Below, in pieces: positions 1 through 12,720 of a stretch of DNA of 64,000 nucleotides. Each line of letters starts with the position of its first letter. Positions within the stretch are counted from its first letter, which is position 1. The notes beneath the pieces were generated by a model that worked only from the letters and a program-made list of their open reading frames with translations, made no database searches and was not told the origin of the DNA. Position numbers and translations under genes: made by a program. The DNA is from Euglena gracilis. Lineage: Eukaryota > Euglenida > Euglenophyceae > Euglenales. The stretch spans positions 52,481,384-52,545,383 of the forward strand of contig CP154955.1 of NCBI GenBank assembly GCA_039621445.1, in the 5' to 3' direction.

Positions 1-312
1 CAATAACAAAATTGACGAAAAAAATTCCGAAAAATGGTGAAAACCTCGAAAATTCTCCACGAAAAAAGGTCGACATTGGGAACAAAAGTGATATCTAGTA
101 TCCTTGGAACATGGCCTATCCACCCAAAAACTAGAATAAATGCGTCTTGCATTTTTTTTAAACTTGGACCCCGTTCGATCCCCGGATCGACCGCCGGCCA
201 AAGTTTTTCCTTTAGACAAAGGGTACCCAATCAGAAGCCCCCCCCCCCCCTCGGGTTTTCCGCAGAGTGACCGAATAGTAGCCCCGGGGGGCTTCTAATG
301 GGGGGGGGGTTA

Positions 313-1030
313 GTGCGATTTAGGCGGCCGGATTCGCAATTAAGCTTTTTTTATGTTTATTTGCGCATTTGCGCAAATGTCCGAAATTTTTGATTTCGGC
401 AGTGTGGCTCCGGGGGGTTTGAAAACATTGTGACAAGAGATTGCAAAAAATGAGTAAACTTCTGTTTTTGGCAGTGTGACCCCGGGATTTTGGCCAAAAA
501 TGGTGTTTTTGAGGGCGCATTTGCGCCCACAAACATGTCATTTTAACCTCAAAGTGTTTTTGCGTTTTATTTGCGCAAATGCGCCCACAAAACGTAATTG
601 TGTTTATTTGTGCAAATGCGCGCATAAGCACACATCAGTTGCGCGACTGCTAGCTGACGTAGTCTGCAGTGTGTGATGTAATAAGGCTCCGTGTGTTCTT
701 ACCGGCGGCTGCAGTATCCAAATCAGTTCAGCTAGCACGTCAGCACCAGTTCCAAGTGTCGTAACAATGGGGGTGTGTTTCCCACCTGTTTGATGTACGA
801 GAGCACCAGTCTCACCCTCGGCCCTATCCATTCATTCATTTGGTAAGCAGCAGTTAATCCCCTACAGCACAGGATTGTAACAATTCATAAACTGTTCATC
901 GTGTGTCAGGGTACAGGGTTCCAGAAATATCGCAAAAATTGTAAATTTGCGCAAATGCGTCCATTTCAAAGAAAAAACCCTTAAGTGCGAATCCGGCCGC
1001 CTCAGTGCGAGTTCTGCCGCCTAAGCGACA
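313..1030. mobile_element. Shorter copy of the GGCGGCC/GCGCAAATGCGC element
   Basis: Begins TTTAGGCGGCCGGATTCGCA and ends near GTGCGAATCCGGCCGCCT, with a second end-like copy to 1030. It has the same internal landmarks as 31468-34030: tttgcgcaaatg near both ends, gcgcccacaaa motifs, and the block around ACCGGCGGCTGCAGTATCC. A left-end fragment also occurs at 25877-26035. Confidence 0.65.
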
Positions 1031-1371
1031 CTCTTTTTGATCTGGGGGGATCCGTGAGGGCAGGCCCTCCAGGCCTGCCCTCAAAGGCCGAAGTCAGTCA
1101 AGAGACGGGGGGATCTGTGGGGGGGTGCCAAATAGGAAGCCCTCCCTCCTCGGGTTTCCTGCAATGTGACCGTGCAGCAACTCCTAATTATGGGGTTAGT
1201 CTAGATACTCCTGGAAAAGCCGGTTCATGAAAACCATGCCCCATGATGTAAGACCCCCTCTCGGATGGGGATCGGAGAAGCATCCAGTGGTATCCCACCC
1301 CTGGGGATGTTGGGAGAAGATTGTGTGCCGCAGGACAAACACACGCACGCACGCACCCACGCGCGCGCGGA

Positions 1372-1562
1372 TGCACGCACACACACAACACAACACACAC
1401 ACACACAGACACACAGACACACACACACAACACAGCACAATGCAACACACAACACAACGCAACGCAATACAACACACCGAAACGCAACACAGCACAGCAC
1501 AGCACAACACACGCAGCACCAACACCACACGCACACACACACGCGCGCGCACATACACACAG

Positions 1563-1655
<93 letters not shown>

Positions 1656-1672
1656 CACACACACACACACAC
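1372..1672. repeat. (CA)n microsatellite with CAACA variants
   Basis: About 300 bp of CA repeats interrupted by CGCA and CAACA units. All six frames give His/Thr or Cys/Val low-complexity ORFs, which are artefacts. The region 1680-2400 holds G/C-run-rich transposon fragments and no clear gene. Confidence 0.95.
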
Positions 1673-3328
1673 TCCACGCCTTCCTTCCCATCAAATGCAG
1701 TCCACCCCCCCCCAATGCCAACTGCCTCTGTCGCTCTCTCCCGGCTCTCTCGTCTGCCAGCGTCGCTCTCTCCCGGCCCAGGCCGTCGGAGTGCAGGCCG
1801 CCCTCTCCACAATCAGAGCTGCCTGGCGGGGGCAGGGGCTGCGTGGCATTGCAGGCAAGATGGCACACCACCCACTGGGGGGGGGGGATAAGGGCCGGCG
1901 CAGAAAGCATGGTCATTTCCCACACCTCTACCCCTGCCCCAAAAGTTGCTGGCACGCTGAGGTTTAAGGCGAGGCCAACCCACCCCGGGGGGAGGTGCCT
2001 GCTTGGGCAGACGCCCCAAGGCACAGACACCCCCAGATCCAACCCCCCGCCACAGGGGGCACAGGGCCAAACGTGCCCGGGCACGCGCCAAAGCTCCGAA
2101 AGCCCAGAAATTTTTGAGCATTTTTTGACCCACGACCAGGCAGGCACTGACCATGCGGGGGGGGGGGGGTAGTGCATGTCTGCCCAGGTATTCCAGGGTT
2201 CTCCGAGACCCCCCCCCTCGGGACTGGACAGTTCCAGCCTGAAGGGAGAATACCGATCAGTGGTTTGTATGAATCATTGGTGTGTATTAAACCCCTTTGT
2301 TCTGACTGATTTTTTTTGCGCTCCGAGCCCCCCCCCCCCCCCCTGGCGGCCAGAACTGTCTCCAGGCGCCAATGGCGCCAGAAAATGTTCTTGAAGAAGA
2401 GGTGAGAAGAAATGGCCCATTCAGATTTGGGCTGCTGGAGCTGCCAATCGGCTAGTCACCAAAAGGTGAAAAGTGAACCCCTGCACAATCGGTAAGTAAT
2501 GTTGTGCTCCGGACCGAACTGACCCTGAGAAAGCCGAGGAACCCCCCCCCATCTTTTCTTCCCCCACAAATATTTATCATTATTTCAGCAAAGGTAGATT
2601 TTGCACCGGAGATGCACACGCTTTTAACAAAGGTGCCAAAGAAGCTTTTTGGAGTGTGGAATTCCTCAGTGATGTTCCACTTTTGGGGACTGCCCGCCGA
2701 GGGGTCCAGAAACACCTGCCCTTCCTTCAGTCAAGGGCGAGGAGGGCTTTTGGGAGAGGGCTTGGGCTGGGTATGGATCGTGCCGACCCTTTCTGGCCAG
2801 ATTTTCTTTTTTTTTAAAGAAATGGCTGAAAAATGATACACCGTGTAAAACTTCAGGAAACTGAGGCACTGTCAAAACGCCGCTAATGAGCGAGCGGCAG
2901 GAACCTCGTTCGGCTTCAGAGTGCCAGCGGTCTGTGCACTTGTCTGGCTTTCCAGTTCCGGACAGCCCTGCCTGCAGTTCAGCGCTGGGCGGTGGTGGCG
3001 GGCAGCAGTTTAACAGCTCTTTTCCTCGTGTACCACCGCATTGGGCACGGTATCCGCCCTTCCACCGGGGGTTTCATTTTTGCCCAAAACGTTTTTTCTT
3101 TTCGATTTTTTTGATCAGTTTGTGAGTTCTTTTTGGTAGAGTATGGCGTTTTAGGTGGATGGGCGATGAACGATGAATGCTAGAAATCACTAATTTCCCC
3201 AAAAACACCCGCTTCTGCAAGAATATGGCGAGTTTTTCGGCTATTTTCCATGTGAATTTTGCACTGAATGCGCCGGGACGGGAATTTGTTTGGCTTGAGG
3301 ACCCCCCACTTCGGCTTCATTTCCACAG

Positions 3329-3478
3329 GGCTCCTCTTCCTAGTCTTCGGGAACCAACAAAAGGCGAGCTGCCTGCTTCCGCGGGGTGACTCCCTGCGGG
3401 AGGTGGACGTGGAAGCCGGCGTACCCCGAATGGCTGCGGTGGTGGCCACTGCGGACATTGACGGGGCTGAATGTTTTG
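3329..3478 (+). CDS. Gene A candidate exon, acidic segment
   Basis: Open segment ending LREVDVEAG... and ATADIDGAECF before a donor whose intron starts directly with a GT-rich repeat (gtgtgtgcgtg). The start after cacag at 3328 gives 150 nt with phase 1 at both ends. A later start after gcgggag (3410) would be phase 0. Nothing in it identifies a domain. Upstream sequence 3060-3300 is a degraded copy of the transposon family seen intact at 29762-30074. Confidence 0.4.
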
Positions 3479-3489
3479 GTGTGTGTGCG

Positions 3490-4182
<693 letters not shown>

Positions 4183-4883
4183 GCGACTGGCTGGCTGACT
4201 GGCTAGTTGGCTGTCACAAGAACAAAATTTCCATTGTGATAGTTTGTCTTTCATCCCTCCCGTGATGTACGGCTTCAGAAAATGGCATCCATCCACATTA
4301 TTGGCTTTAATCTTCCCACACTGCAGTGTTTTTTATCTGCTGAGGATTTCCTTAACATAAATATTTCTTCTTTTGGGTTTTTTTGAATATTTGAATGTTT
4401 AGGTTTTCTGCAGCACTCCCCCAACTACTTGCCATCCCATGTCGTAATCAAACGGTAGTCTTTTCGCGATGACAACAAACAACTTTTTTACCCTTTCTGT
4501 GTCCAAGGCACACTGTGTCGTTTGCACACACAAAAATACACACACATACACACATGAACACACGCACAAACCCCATTTCAACGGCATATTACTGCATTTT
4601 CTGGCATTTGCATTGAAGTGTTAAAATGTTGATACAAAATATTATTGGAACCAAAAAATATCAACTGCATTTTCACGTGATTTGTATTTGTGATTCTTTT
4701 GAATTTTCATTTTCATTTCTCCAATTAATAATTTAATTCCTCATTCGCTCACCCATGCATTCATGCATTCATTCATTCATGCATTCGTGCATTCATATTC
4801 ATTCAGTTTTAATTTGGTCCATTTAATTCAGCTTTCTTACGCCTTTCCTCGCACTGTATTCTGGAACTGCTTCCATCCCGCAG

Positions 4884-5033
4884 GGCAGGCGTCGGACCTA
4901 GATGATGGTCCCGTTGCGACGGCCCCCGCCAGCGCTGCCCTTCCCCAGCCACCTGCCCCCCAGTGCCCCAGCCCGACCTTCAGCCCCGCCACCGTCCCTG
5001 ACACAGCGCCGCCAATGCCATTTAGTGAGGCCG
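4884..5033 (+). CDS. Gene A exon, Pro/Ala-rich segment
   Basis: Flanked by a good acceptor (tccatcccgcag) and donor (gcc g|gtgcgt). 150 nt, phase 1 at both ends. The peptide begins GQASDLDDGPVATAP and continues with PAS/PQP repeats to PMPFSEA. Low complexity and Pro/Ala/Ser-rich, consistent with a disordered linker. Base composition is sharply more GC-rich than the AT-rich flanks. Confidence 0.6.
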
Positions 5034-5650
5034 GTGCGTCCCTTACCTCTGCAGCTGGGGCCATCTGGCCTTTAGTGTGTGCGGTTTATCTAACATGACA
5101 ATATGTGTATAAAAAAATATGTGTAAACCCCACCACAAGCGCACCCCCCATTTTGATGGGATTCCTGAACGAAATCAACAAAAGTCGTGCAGGTAGGATC
5201 CAAATAGAAGCACACCCCCGCCACCCGTGTTTCTATTAGGGGGAGGGATAATTCATATACATGTCGTCTATGTATATGGTGCATGTAACGTATGTGTATA
5301 CAGATGTGTGTGTGTGTGGATGTTGTGCTTGTGTTTTTATTAGGAGTGCTAGGGAGGGAAGGTACCAAATTTGAGATAGCTTGTTTCCCAAAAGAATATC
5401 CCGACAAAAGAAAGACATTACAAGTCTTTCGTTTGTCGGGATAAAGACGTTACAGATGAAATGTGCATTAGCATGCATTTTCACACACGCATGCACACCG
5501 CATGCACGCGCACATACGACACACAGGACACGCACACACACACACACAACACGCAACACACGAACACACCTGCACAAAACACTCACACAGACATGCACAT
5601 AACACGCACAGGGCCACCGGTGACCCTCTCCCGCCTCGCAACCCTGACAG

Positions 5651-5751
5651 CGTGCCGGAACCCCAGCCCTTTCCTCACTGGCGAAGCGCTGCAGACCGAG
5701 GCTGATGCCGGCATGGAGGAGGCATCCGCTGTCCCAAGGGACCCAATTCCA
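5651..5751 (+). CDS. Gene A candidate exon ending at a hAT-like element
   Basis: After acceptor ccctgacag the phase-1 frame reads ACRNPSPFLTGEALQTEADA and on through GMEEASAVPRDPIP. There is no GT donor at its end. Instead the sequence runs into CAGGGGCGAGGGAGTCCAGCC, the left end typical of the CAGGG...CCTG element family. If the 3-nt rule seen at 8811 applies, the exon ends at 5751 in phase 0. I could not find a matching right end or target duplication downstream, so the exon end is uncertain. Confidence 0.35.
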
Positions 5752-6396
5752 CCCCAGGGGCGAGGGAGTCCAGCCAACCAGCACATCGTTTCCAGCCAGC
5801 AGCTCCCAGCCGGGCTGTGGACCCCCCCCAAAGGTTTCCAAGTTCCAAAGGTTTGGGCCAGCCCAGCAACTGGGCTGGACCGGGAAAAGAAATTGGGGAA
5901 AGGGGGGGGTCAAATTTCTAATTTTGCATATTTAGGGTTCCTCGTTTTTTCACGCCCAAGTTTTTGCTGAAAAATTCCAACCCAGCTGGATTTGGTCTCT
6001 TTTGCCTGTTTTTGGGCCATCCATTTTTTGGCAGGCATGGCCGCAGGGCATTTCGACCCCTCCCCCCGGTCGACCCCCCAGAGGGGCCGAGTTTGTGGTA
6101 TATCATGCTATAGCACACGCCCCGCGCCGAAGGCACCAGGACCCAAACGCGGTCTCTTTTTCAACGGAAAGCTGCAGAGCTGGCTGGATCGGCAGGCGTC
6201 GGGCCCAACACCGACTCCCCCCGGGGGGGGGGGTCTACTGTGGGCAGGCAGCCCATAGCACCATGCACCCCCCTGGGGTTGCTTGAAGGATGCCTCCGCA
6301 TTTGCCCTCTTCCAGCGTGGCCTGTTCCGGTTCCGTGGTTTTGGGTCCGGCACTTCCCCCCCCCCCCGCCCCCCTTCCCCCCGCCCCTGTTCTCAG

Positions 6397-6531
6397 CGGC
6401 CCCCTCTGCCGAGCCGCCGCCGGCCGGCGTCGCCCACCCCCCTCTCGCCACCCCGGCCCGCTCGCCCGCCCCGGCCACGGCACCCGTCGCTCTGCCCGCC
6501 ATGAGCCACACCGCCTCCACCGACTGTGGGG
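6397..6531 (+). CDS. Gene A exon, Pro/Ala-rich segment
   Basis: Acceptor ctgttctcag after a long C/T tract, donor tgtggg g|gtgtgag. 135 nt, phase 1-1. The peptide contains APSAEPPPAGVAHPPLATPA and ends ...MSHTASTDCG. Low-complexity Pro/Ala/Thr composition like the neighbouring exons. Confidence 0.55.
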
Positions 6532-7117
6532 GTGTGAGCCGCTCCCCTCCTGCGGGGTCGGCGTGTTTCTCTCCCGCAGCATCACCGCCCATCCTGGTCG
6601 TTGGGGCGGCCCAAACCAATTCGTTGGGAAGAAGAAGCCCAATCTGCCGTCCTTGGATAATTCGCAACTTTTTGCAAAATCAGGAATTAGAACGTACGCT
6701 GTATTGGCGTTTTGGCATTTTTTTTCATTTCTATTATGTATTTTGTCGCAATTTTGCATTTTTTGAAATGCATTTTTTTGAGGATTTTTTTGAGGATTTT
6801 TTTTCCTCCCCCCAGCTGCCAGGCTGAATTTTAAGGCGAGGCCAACCCCCCCCCCCTGGGGGAGAGGGGAGGGGGTGCCTGTCTTGGCAGGCCGGCACCT
6901 CCGTGGTTGTTCGGTGCCTGCCTGTTTGTGGGCCAAAAAAACCCTGCATTTTTTCTGGGCTTCCGGAGCCCTCGGCGCCGGAAGTGTGTTGGCCGAGTGC
7001 CCATGCACTTTTGGCCCTGTACGCCCCCTATCTACCTCGTATTTTGGTTGCACACCAGTATCGTATCGTGCATTGTATCATATGTATATTGTACACATAT
7101 CGATATACATATACACC

Positions 7118-7250
7118 GTATGTATGTATGTATGTATGTATGTATGTATGTATGTATGTATGTATGTATGTATGTATGTATGTATGTATGTATGTATGTA
7201 TGTATGTATGTATGCATGCGTGCATGTATGTATGTATGTATGCTTGCATG
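7118..7250. repeat. (TATG)n microsatellite
   Basis: About 130 bp of TATG units with a few GCATG variants, flanked by TATATTG repeats to 7290. Confidence 0.95.
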
Positions 7251-7377
7251 TATGTATATTGTATATTGTATATTGTGTATTGTGTATTGTATCGCACCTC
7301 GGATCTGGGTTGCACTCCCAGGCACCCGAGACCCCCCCCCCCCAGTGGTTGGTCAAAATCCAGCCTGCCCTGCTCAG

Positions 7378-7518
7378 GGTTCCGCGGGGCGCTCCGCAGT
7401 GGCGGCGGCAGAGGCGGCCGCTGGCCGGCGGGCTGCGGCGGAGCAGGCGGCACGGCCCTGGTGGGGGTCATGGCCGGGGCGGCGGGCTGGCGGCTGGCGA
7501 GGCCGCCGCGGTCCAGCG
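7378..7518 (+). CDS. Gene A candidate exon, Gly/Arg-rich with short hydrophobic stretch
   Basis: Acceptor tgctcag, donor agc g|gtatgg. 141 nt, phase 1-1. The frame reads FRGALRSGGG... then GGTALVGVMAGAAGWRLA, a short hydrophobic run followed by basic residues. The other two frames are also open, so frame and strand rest only on splice sites and phase. Confidence 0.4.
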
Positions 7519-8408
7519 GTATGGTGCTGTGCAGGAGGGAGGGGTTTTTGTGCATTCAGTGTGTGTTCTGAATTTTGTCCTTTTTGTGTGGCATTGCCGC
7601 TGTGTTTTGTGTGTGTTCGTGCGTACGTGCGTGGGTGTGTGTGGGTTTGCGTAGGTGCGTGGGTGGGTGCGCCTTTGTGTGTGTGTGTGTGTGTGGTTTC
7701 TTGTATGTTGCAGGTGTGTGTGCTTGTGTGTGTGCATGTGTTTGCATGTGTGTGTGTTGCGCGTGTGGGTGTGGCCCCAGGCTGTTGCTCTTTGATCTCA
7801 TTCTGCTGCCTCCCAAACACCTCGATTTTTCAGGGGCAGGTCCCGAAGAGACCTCCCCCAACAGGCATCCTGCTGAATCGTCGCCTCTGGGTGTGTTTGT
7901 TCTTGGGAGGTATTTCATCTTTTGAATTTCCTTGCAAACGTTGTCTGGCAGGTTTCAACGTTCTCCCCCCCCTGTCATTTGTCTTGGTTTGCAAGCTGAT
8001 TGTTGGGTTTTTTGTGTGCTGTTTCTCTTCCCTCGTTGGCATAGATCTTGTTGTTGTTGTTTTTTGCCGGGAGGTTGGAATTGAAGAAGATGTGCCTCGC
8101 CCACGCTGAGATTTAAGGTGTGGCCGACCCCCTCAGGGGAACCCCCTCCTCGCACTCCGTCTCCGAAGGCGTCGGAAGGCTCAAATTGCCCAATTTAAGC
8201 AAACCTCTGCCCAGGGAGGGGGTTGTGCCCACCTCATCAGGCTCTGAGAACCCCCTCCCCCTGGGTTGTTTAAAACAGTTTGGTCCTGTGATTGTTCTCG
8301 GTACCGATTTTTGTCCCACCCACAACCTACAGCACCAAGTTCCGAATAACTCCCATCGATTTTCACGAGCAGATCAACTTGTTTCCATTTGTTGGATCGG
8401 CTGGTACA

Positions 8409-8438
8409 GGATTCTCTTCCCCGGCACCACATGTAAGC
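8409..8438 (+). repeat. Inverted repeat partner of 9366-9395
   Basis: GGATTCTCTTCCCCGGCACC and following bases match, in reverse complement, GGTGCCGGGGAAGAGAATCC at 9366-9395 with two mismatches over 30 bp. The pair flanks the split gene A exon. Confidence 0.6.
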
Positions 8439-8772
8439 AGGGAGCCACGTCCACTTCGTCTGCTCACGTCGTGCATTTCTTGGCAGGCGCCTACTGGGGG
8501 GAGAGAAAAAATTGGCAATGACCAACAGTGGTATGACAAAATTTGGCAGAACAACATCCCACCACTTTTTTTTGCCATTTTGGTCGAGACTGCGAAATTT
8601 ATCCACCTCCATTTTTTCCCATCCAATTTCCTACAGCTCCGATCCCCCCCCCCCCGCACACTGATCGTGGGCGTGACAAAACAATATGACCTGACACACC
8701 TGTGGGGTTCGCACCGTAGCCACCGCGGATGTGCCATCTCAACAGCAACGAAAGCCTTCCCCTTTTTCCCAG

Positions 8773-8810
8773 CCGCCGCCGATGGAAGTGCTCATCAACA
8801 GAAACCCCTG
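8773..8810 (+). CDS. Gene A exon, first half before the nonconventional intron
   Basis: Starts after acceptor tttttcccag and encodes AAADGSAHQQKPL in phase 1. It ends at 8810, three bases before the CAG that opens the hAT-like element. Joined to 9162-9324 it makes one 201-nt exon with phase 1 at both outer ends, whereas reading through the element meets a stop near 8840. Confidence 0.6.
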
Positions 8811-8813
8811 GAC

Positions 8814-9156
8814 CAGCTTTCTTTTAAGCCCACTTTTTAAGACCCCCCCCCACTCCCAGGGGGGAGGGGGTGGGCGGGTTGGAGGCCAGACCCCCCCCCA
8901 AAGGCCTGGGCGTGGGTTTCGGCGCCAAGTGCCGGAATACAATAATATTATAATTTTAAATAATGCAAAATTTTATATCATACAATATTACATAATATTA
9001 TATAATGTTATATAATAATACAATATAATAATATTTTTTTTGGGAAATGCCCTTAGACAGCGGGGCCCACCCTCCGGGGGGGGGGGGGGGCCCCGCACCC
9101 AGGCTGGGTGGGTGGGGGGGTCCCGCTCCCCCCCGGGGCTCTTAAAAAGAAGCCTG
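8814..9156 (+). mobile_element. hAT-like miniature element acting as a nonconventional intron
   Basis: Starts CAGCTTTCTTTTAAG and ends CTTAAAAAGAAGCCTG, imperfect terminal inverted repeats. Flanked by CCCTGGAC (8806-8813) and CCCAGGAC (9157-9164), 7 of 8 identical. Internally it has long C and G runs and an AT-rich stretch (8938-9040). It interrupts a gene A exon. Removing it with 3 bases on its left and 5 on its right (8811-9161) restores the frame. Confidence 0.75.
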
Positions 9157-9161
9157 CCCAG

Positions 9162-9324
9162 GACGCGATGCCAGAGGCGTGTGCCCCGGGGGAGGCGACG
9201 GGAGACGTCGGGCCAGCCAGGCCACCAACCGACCGGAGTGGCAGCCCCGGCCCCTCCCACGCCTCCATGTGCCTCTCCGACGGGCCTGGGGTGCCGGAGG
9301 AGGGGGCGGGGGTCCACGCCGAAG
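9162..9324 (+). CDS. Gene A exon, second half after the nonconventional intron
   Basis: Continues the frame of 8773-8810 with DAMPEACAPGEATGDVGPAR and a Pro/Ser-rich stretch to GVHAE, then donor gaa g|gtgtgg (phase 1). The only AG near its start is the one in the target duplication (cccag|gac), which coincides with the nonconventional boundary. A conventional acceptor at 9173 (gatgccag) would also keep phase, so transcript evidence is needed. Confidence 0.55.
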
Positions 9325-10320
9325 GTGTGGGGCAGGTTATGACGTTGGCCCACGCCTTGCTCTCCGCTCACATGCGGTGCCGGGGAAGAGAATCCTGGAC
9401 CATCCATGAGGCCGATCTAACCCCAGAAACAGACCTGCCATGACTCGCAGGGGGGGGGGGGGGCACTGTGGGTTTGCATGCAATTCAGCCGGAAAAGAGC
9501 ACAAGATGGAAGTGACTTCCCGGCCCTTTCACCCAAAACCAAGCGAACTCAAATGGGGTTTGTCTTCCAAATCTAAGAAAATACCCATTTCAGGAGGGGG
9601 GCTTCTTTTGATCTGTTCTTCAAACTTTGATGGATTGATTATTCCGAGCTTGGGGGTTATTGATTGGTTGCGGGTGGGGCAAGAATCGACCCTGAGAACA
9701 AGCATATGACCAAACAGTTTTTGGGGGGATTCTTGGGGTGCCTGAACAGGTGACAAATGTTATTTCCAGACTCTGTGTTACCCAGCCGGTACTTGATCGA
9801 TCACTTGCTGAGAGACTGTGCATTTATAAAACTTGTTTAAGAAGGGCGCTTCCCGGTTACTGTCCAGCCTTCCATTTCAAGCAATATATCCAAGGTGCAG
9901 AAAACATGCAAAAGCAAAACCCAATGCGCATTTTCTTGCCCTGTTATCATTTAAATGTGTTATGAATGTATATGCCCACATGTGCACACTCACCCAACCA
10001 CAATACACATGGGCGCATGCGTGGCCTCAGGGTCCCTGAAGCTCAACTCGAGCCTGCTTTCTGAAGCACACAATAACATGCTGCTGGCATTAAACAATGG
10101 AACCAAAGACATAGCGCTGTGATGAGAGATTTGTACGCAGAATTGTCGAATTTTGAATTGTCGAACTTTCCCCCCCCTGTTTGTAGCTTGGTTTGATTTC
10201 CGAAATCCTAGTTTTTATTGCTTAATTCCACGCCCATAACTTAATTCGGTTCAGGTTTCGTCATTGGTACAGGTTGCTGGTCCACTAGGGAATTATTGTG
10301 CGTTGTTGTATTGTCCTCAG

Positions 10321-10506
10321 GCGGCACCTCATTACTCAGCCCTGACATCGAAACCCTGGGGGAGCAGCCCCCGCCCCCGCGGCAGCCGTCCGTGACGGAG
10401 GAGGGGGCCATGCCAGCCTATGCCCTGTCTGATCGCACCGTGAGCCCCGCGATCTCTCGCATCTCCTCCGCCTCCGAGGAACCCAACGCCCCAAAGCTTG
10501 CAATTG
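10321..10506 (+). CDS. Gene A exon, Pro/Ser/Glu-rich segment
   Basis: Acceptor ttgtcctcag, donor att g|gtgtgt. 186 nt, phase 1-1. Encodes GTSLLSPDIETLGEQPPPPR, then AYALSDRTVSPAISRISSAS and EEPNAPKLAI. The flanks (10507-10990) are AT-rich with a (TA)n patch near 10700-10740. Clear contrast in composition and a single plausible frame. Confidence 0.65.
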
Positions 10507-10997
10507 GTGTGTAGCCACGGGGATGGATGCCTTTTCCTGAATAGTTTCAGGCGTCATTTTTTAGTTGATTTTGCACAGTTTTTCACAACAATTTAACGTT
10601 GTTCTGAAGGAATGGATTGAAGTTTGCCACCGTAAGGCTGTCGGGAGAGTGTTTACAAGATTGAGATTCTATGTTATTTGAATTTATGAAATTGAATTAT
10701 ATAGATATATCATATATATTATATATATATATTATTTTTTAGAATATATGTATATTTATTTCTTTATTATCTTATTGTTTTCATTATCCCCTATGCACAA
10801 TGCTCAACAGCGTCAGGATAACGTTCGAATTCAAATTGGACACCAAGGTCGTCTTGTAAATATACACCAGTTGGCCATCCAGTGTTTCTTCCCCGCCATG
10901 TGCGTGTCAAATGTGTCCCTGGCATTTGTCAGAAATTCTCACACCCCGGGTGTGACGGTGACGGGGTTGGGCGGCGTTCTTTCTTGCTCTTCTGCAG

Positions 10998-11192
10998 GCG
11001 TTTGCCCGGAGCCAACTGAGGAGCAGCCCACGCTGCCCAGCTTCGAGAGCGTCATCGCACCAGATGTTCCAGCTGTGCACCTCCCCGACCCGACCGGCAG
11101 CTCCCTCCCACCCCCCACCTCAACTGTGTGCGCTGTGGAAGACGGCGGGGTGTCGGCGGCCCAGCTGGAGGGGGAGGGCCAACAGGCAGCCG
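10998..11192 (+). CDS. Gene A exon, Pro/Glu/Ser-rich segment
   Basis: Acceptor cttctgcag, donor gcc g|gtatga. 195 nt, phase 1-1. Encodes VCPEPTEEQPTLPSFESVIA, then DVPAVHLPDPTGSSLPPPTS and an acidic end (VEDGGVSAAQLEGEGQQAA). It joins the previous exon in frame and has the same composition, consistent with a disordered acidic region. Confidence 0.65.
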
Positions 11193-12451
11193 GTATGAAT
11201 TCGCACCCCTCTCGGGATTGTTTCCATTCGTGTTTGATCGGTGACTCCACAGTTCCAGTGACTATGTGGTTCCCTTTGATGATCAATCTTGTCCGAGGTG
11301 CTTTTTCCGTTTATTTTCCAAGCTGGGACGAGCTGATCCACCCATTAGTTGGGGTCCACTGTTTTTAATGCAATGAGGGTATCGACGGCAGTTTTAAGGT
11401 GGAATCTGTTTTTGGGAGTTGGGTAGGGCAGGGGGGGGGGGCACAAAGTCGTTTTTCTGCTGTTTTCCCCTCTTTTTTTTCCTCCGATTTGGCAAAATTT
11501 GCAGTTTTTTTTGCCTTTTTTCCCTGCCATTTTTTAGTTTTTTTTGCTGGAAAATTTTTACTATGAAAAAATCCTTGTTTTGGCCCTGATTTTTCGCGAG
11601 ACCAAAATTTTTGTCATTTTTTGTCATTTTTGCATTTTTTTTGTCAACAAAATACGTATTTTTATGCAAAATTGAAAATTTTCCCTGGCAAAGCTGAAAA
11701 AAAATTCCAAGTCCCCCCTTTTTTTACAAGAAAGTGTTCATCCCCGGGAGCTCCTAAAGGATTTTATGTGCAATTTTGGGTGTTTTTGCGTTGTTTTTTT
11801 TTGAGTCGCGTTTTTGGAGGGTCCATGTTGCATTCTCCCCCCCCCCCTGGTTTGGGTTACAAGCGTCGTTTCAATAGGGATTGGGGTTAGGTGTAGACAA
11901 AAGCGGATATCAGGCCTAATTCTGGTCTAAATTTAGCCAAACGGCCTCAACCCTAATCTTTACCCTATTTCTTTAACCCCTAACCCTGACCCTATTCCTG
12001 ACAATTTAATCAAACTGCTTCCCAAAACAGGGAGTAGGATTTCCACACTACACATTTTGCAGGACATCCGGTGGGGAGCACAAAAACACAAATCTGGGCC
12101 ATTTCTTAAATGAGGGGGGGGCGGCCCCCCCTCCTCGTTTAACTACTGAACCCTCCAGGGGGCTTAGTAGTTAAAGGCTGCCGGTTGTTTTGCGTATCCT
12201 GTTGTGAGTTGAGTGCATTCACAGGGATGGCACAGCAAACTGCAGATTACAATCAGTCCCAATTTCCCAGCCAACATATTTCAACATGCAAAAAGTTGTA
12301 AACCCTCCAAATAACTGGCACCATCACCTGCCCTCCGCCAATTTTCCTGGGTACCCCCCATGACCATTTTCTCATGAGCAACGCAAAAAAAAACTTGCAT
12401 GTCATCAGATAAGTTTGCTTTGTTGATTTTTCCCCCTGGATCGGATCGGGT

Positions 12452-12720
12452 TCAGAGGTTTTCTCAAGCTGGAGGACCCCACCCCCAGGGGTGTTCCAGC
12501 CAGCGAGCATTTTTTTTTTTAGCCAGCAACTCCCAGCTGCCCCCCCCCCCCGCCACCGGGGATCCGCTGAAATAAAGTTGGGGACCAGAGATTTTGCGGG
12601 ATGACGCCCCAGGAAAGTTTTTTAGGAAGAATGGGTCAAAGATGGCTGAAAATGGCATTTTTGAGTGGGTTTGGGTTTCTTCCACCAAATTCTGGCTGAA
12701 AAATGCCAACTCGGCTCAAA
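12452..12720. mobile_element. Truncated hAT-like element, main family
   Basis: Left end CAGAGGTTTTCTCAAGCTGG followed by the family body (CCGCTGAAATAAAG, GAAAAATGCCAACTCGGC) but no right end. A similar body fragment without clear ends lies at 5755-6060. Confidence 0.5.
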
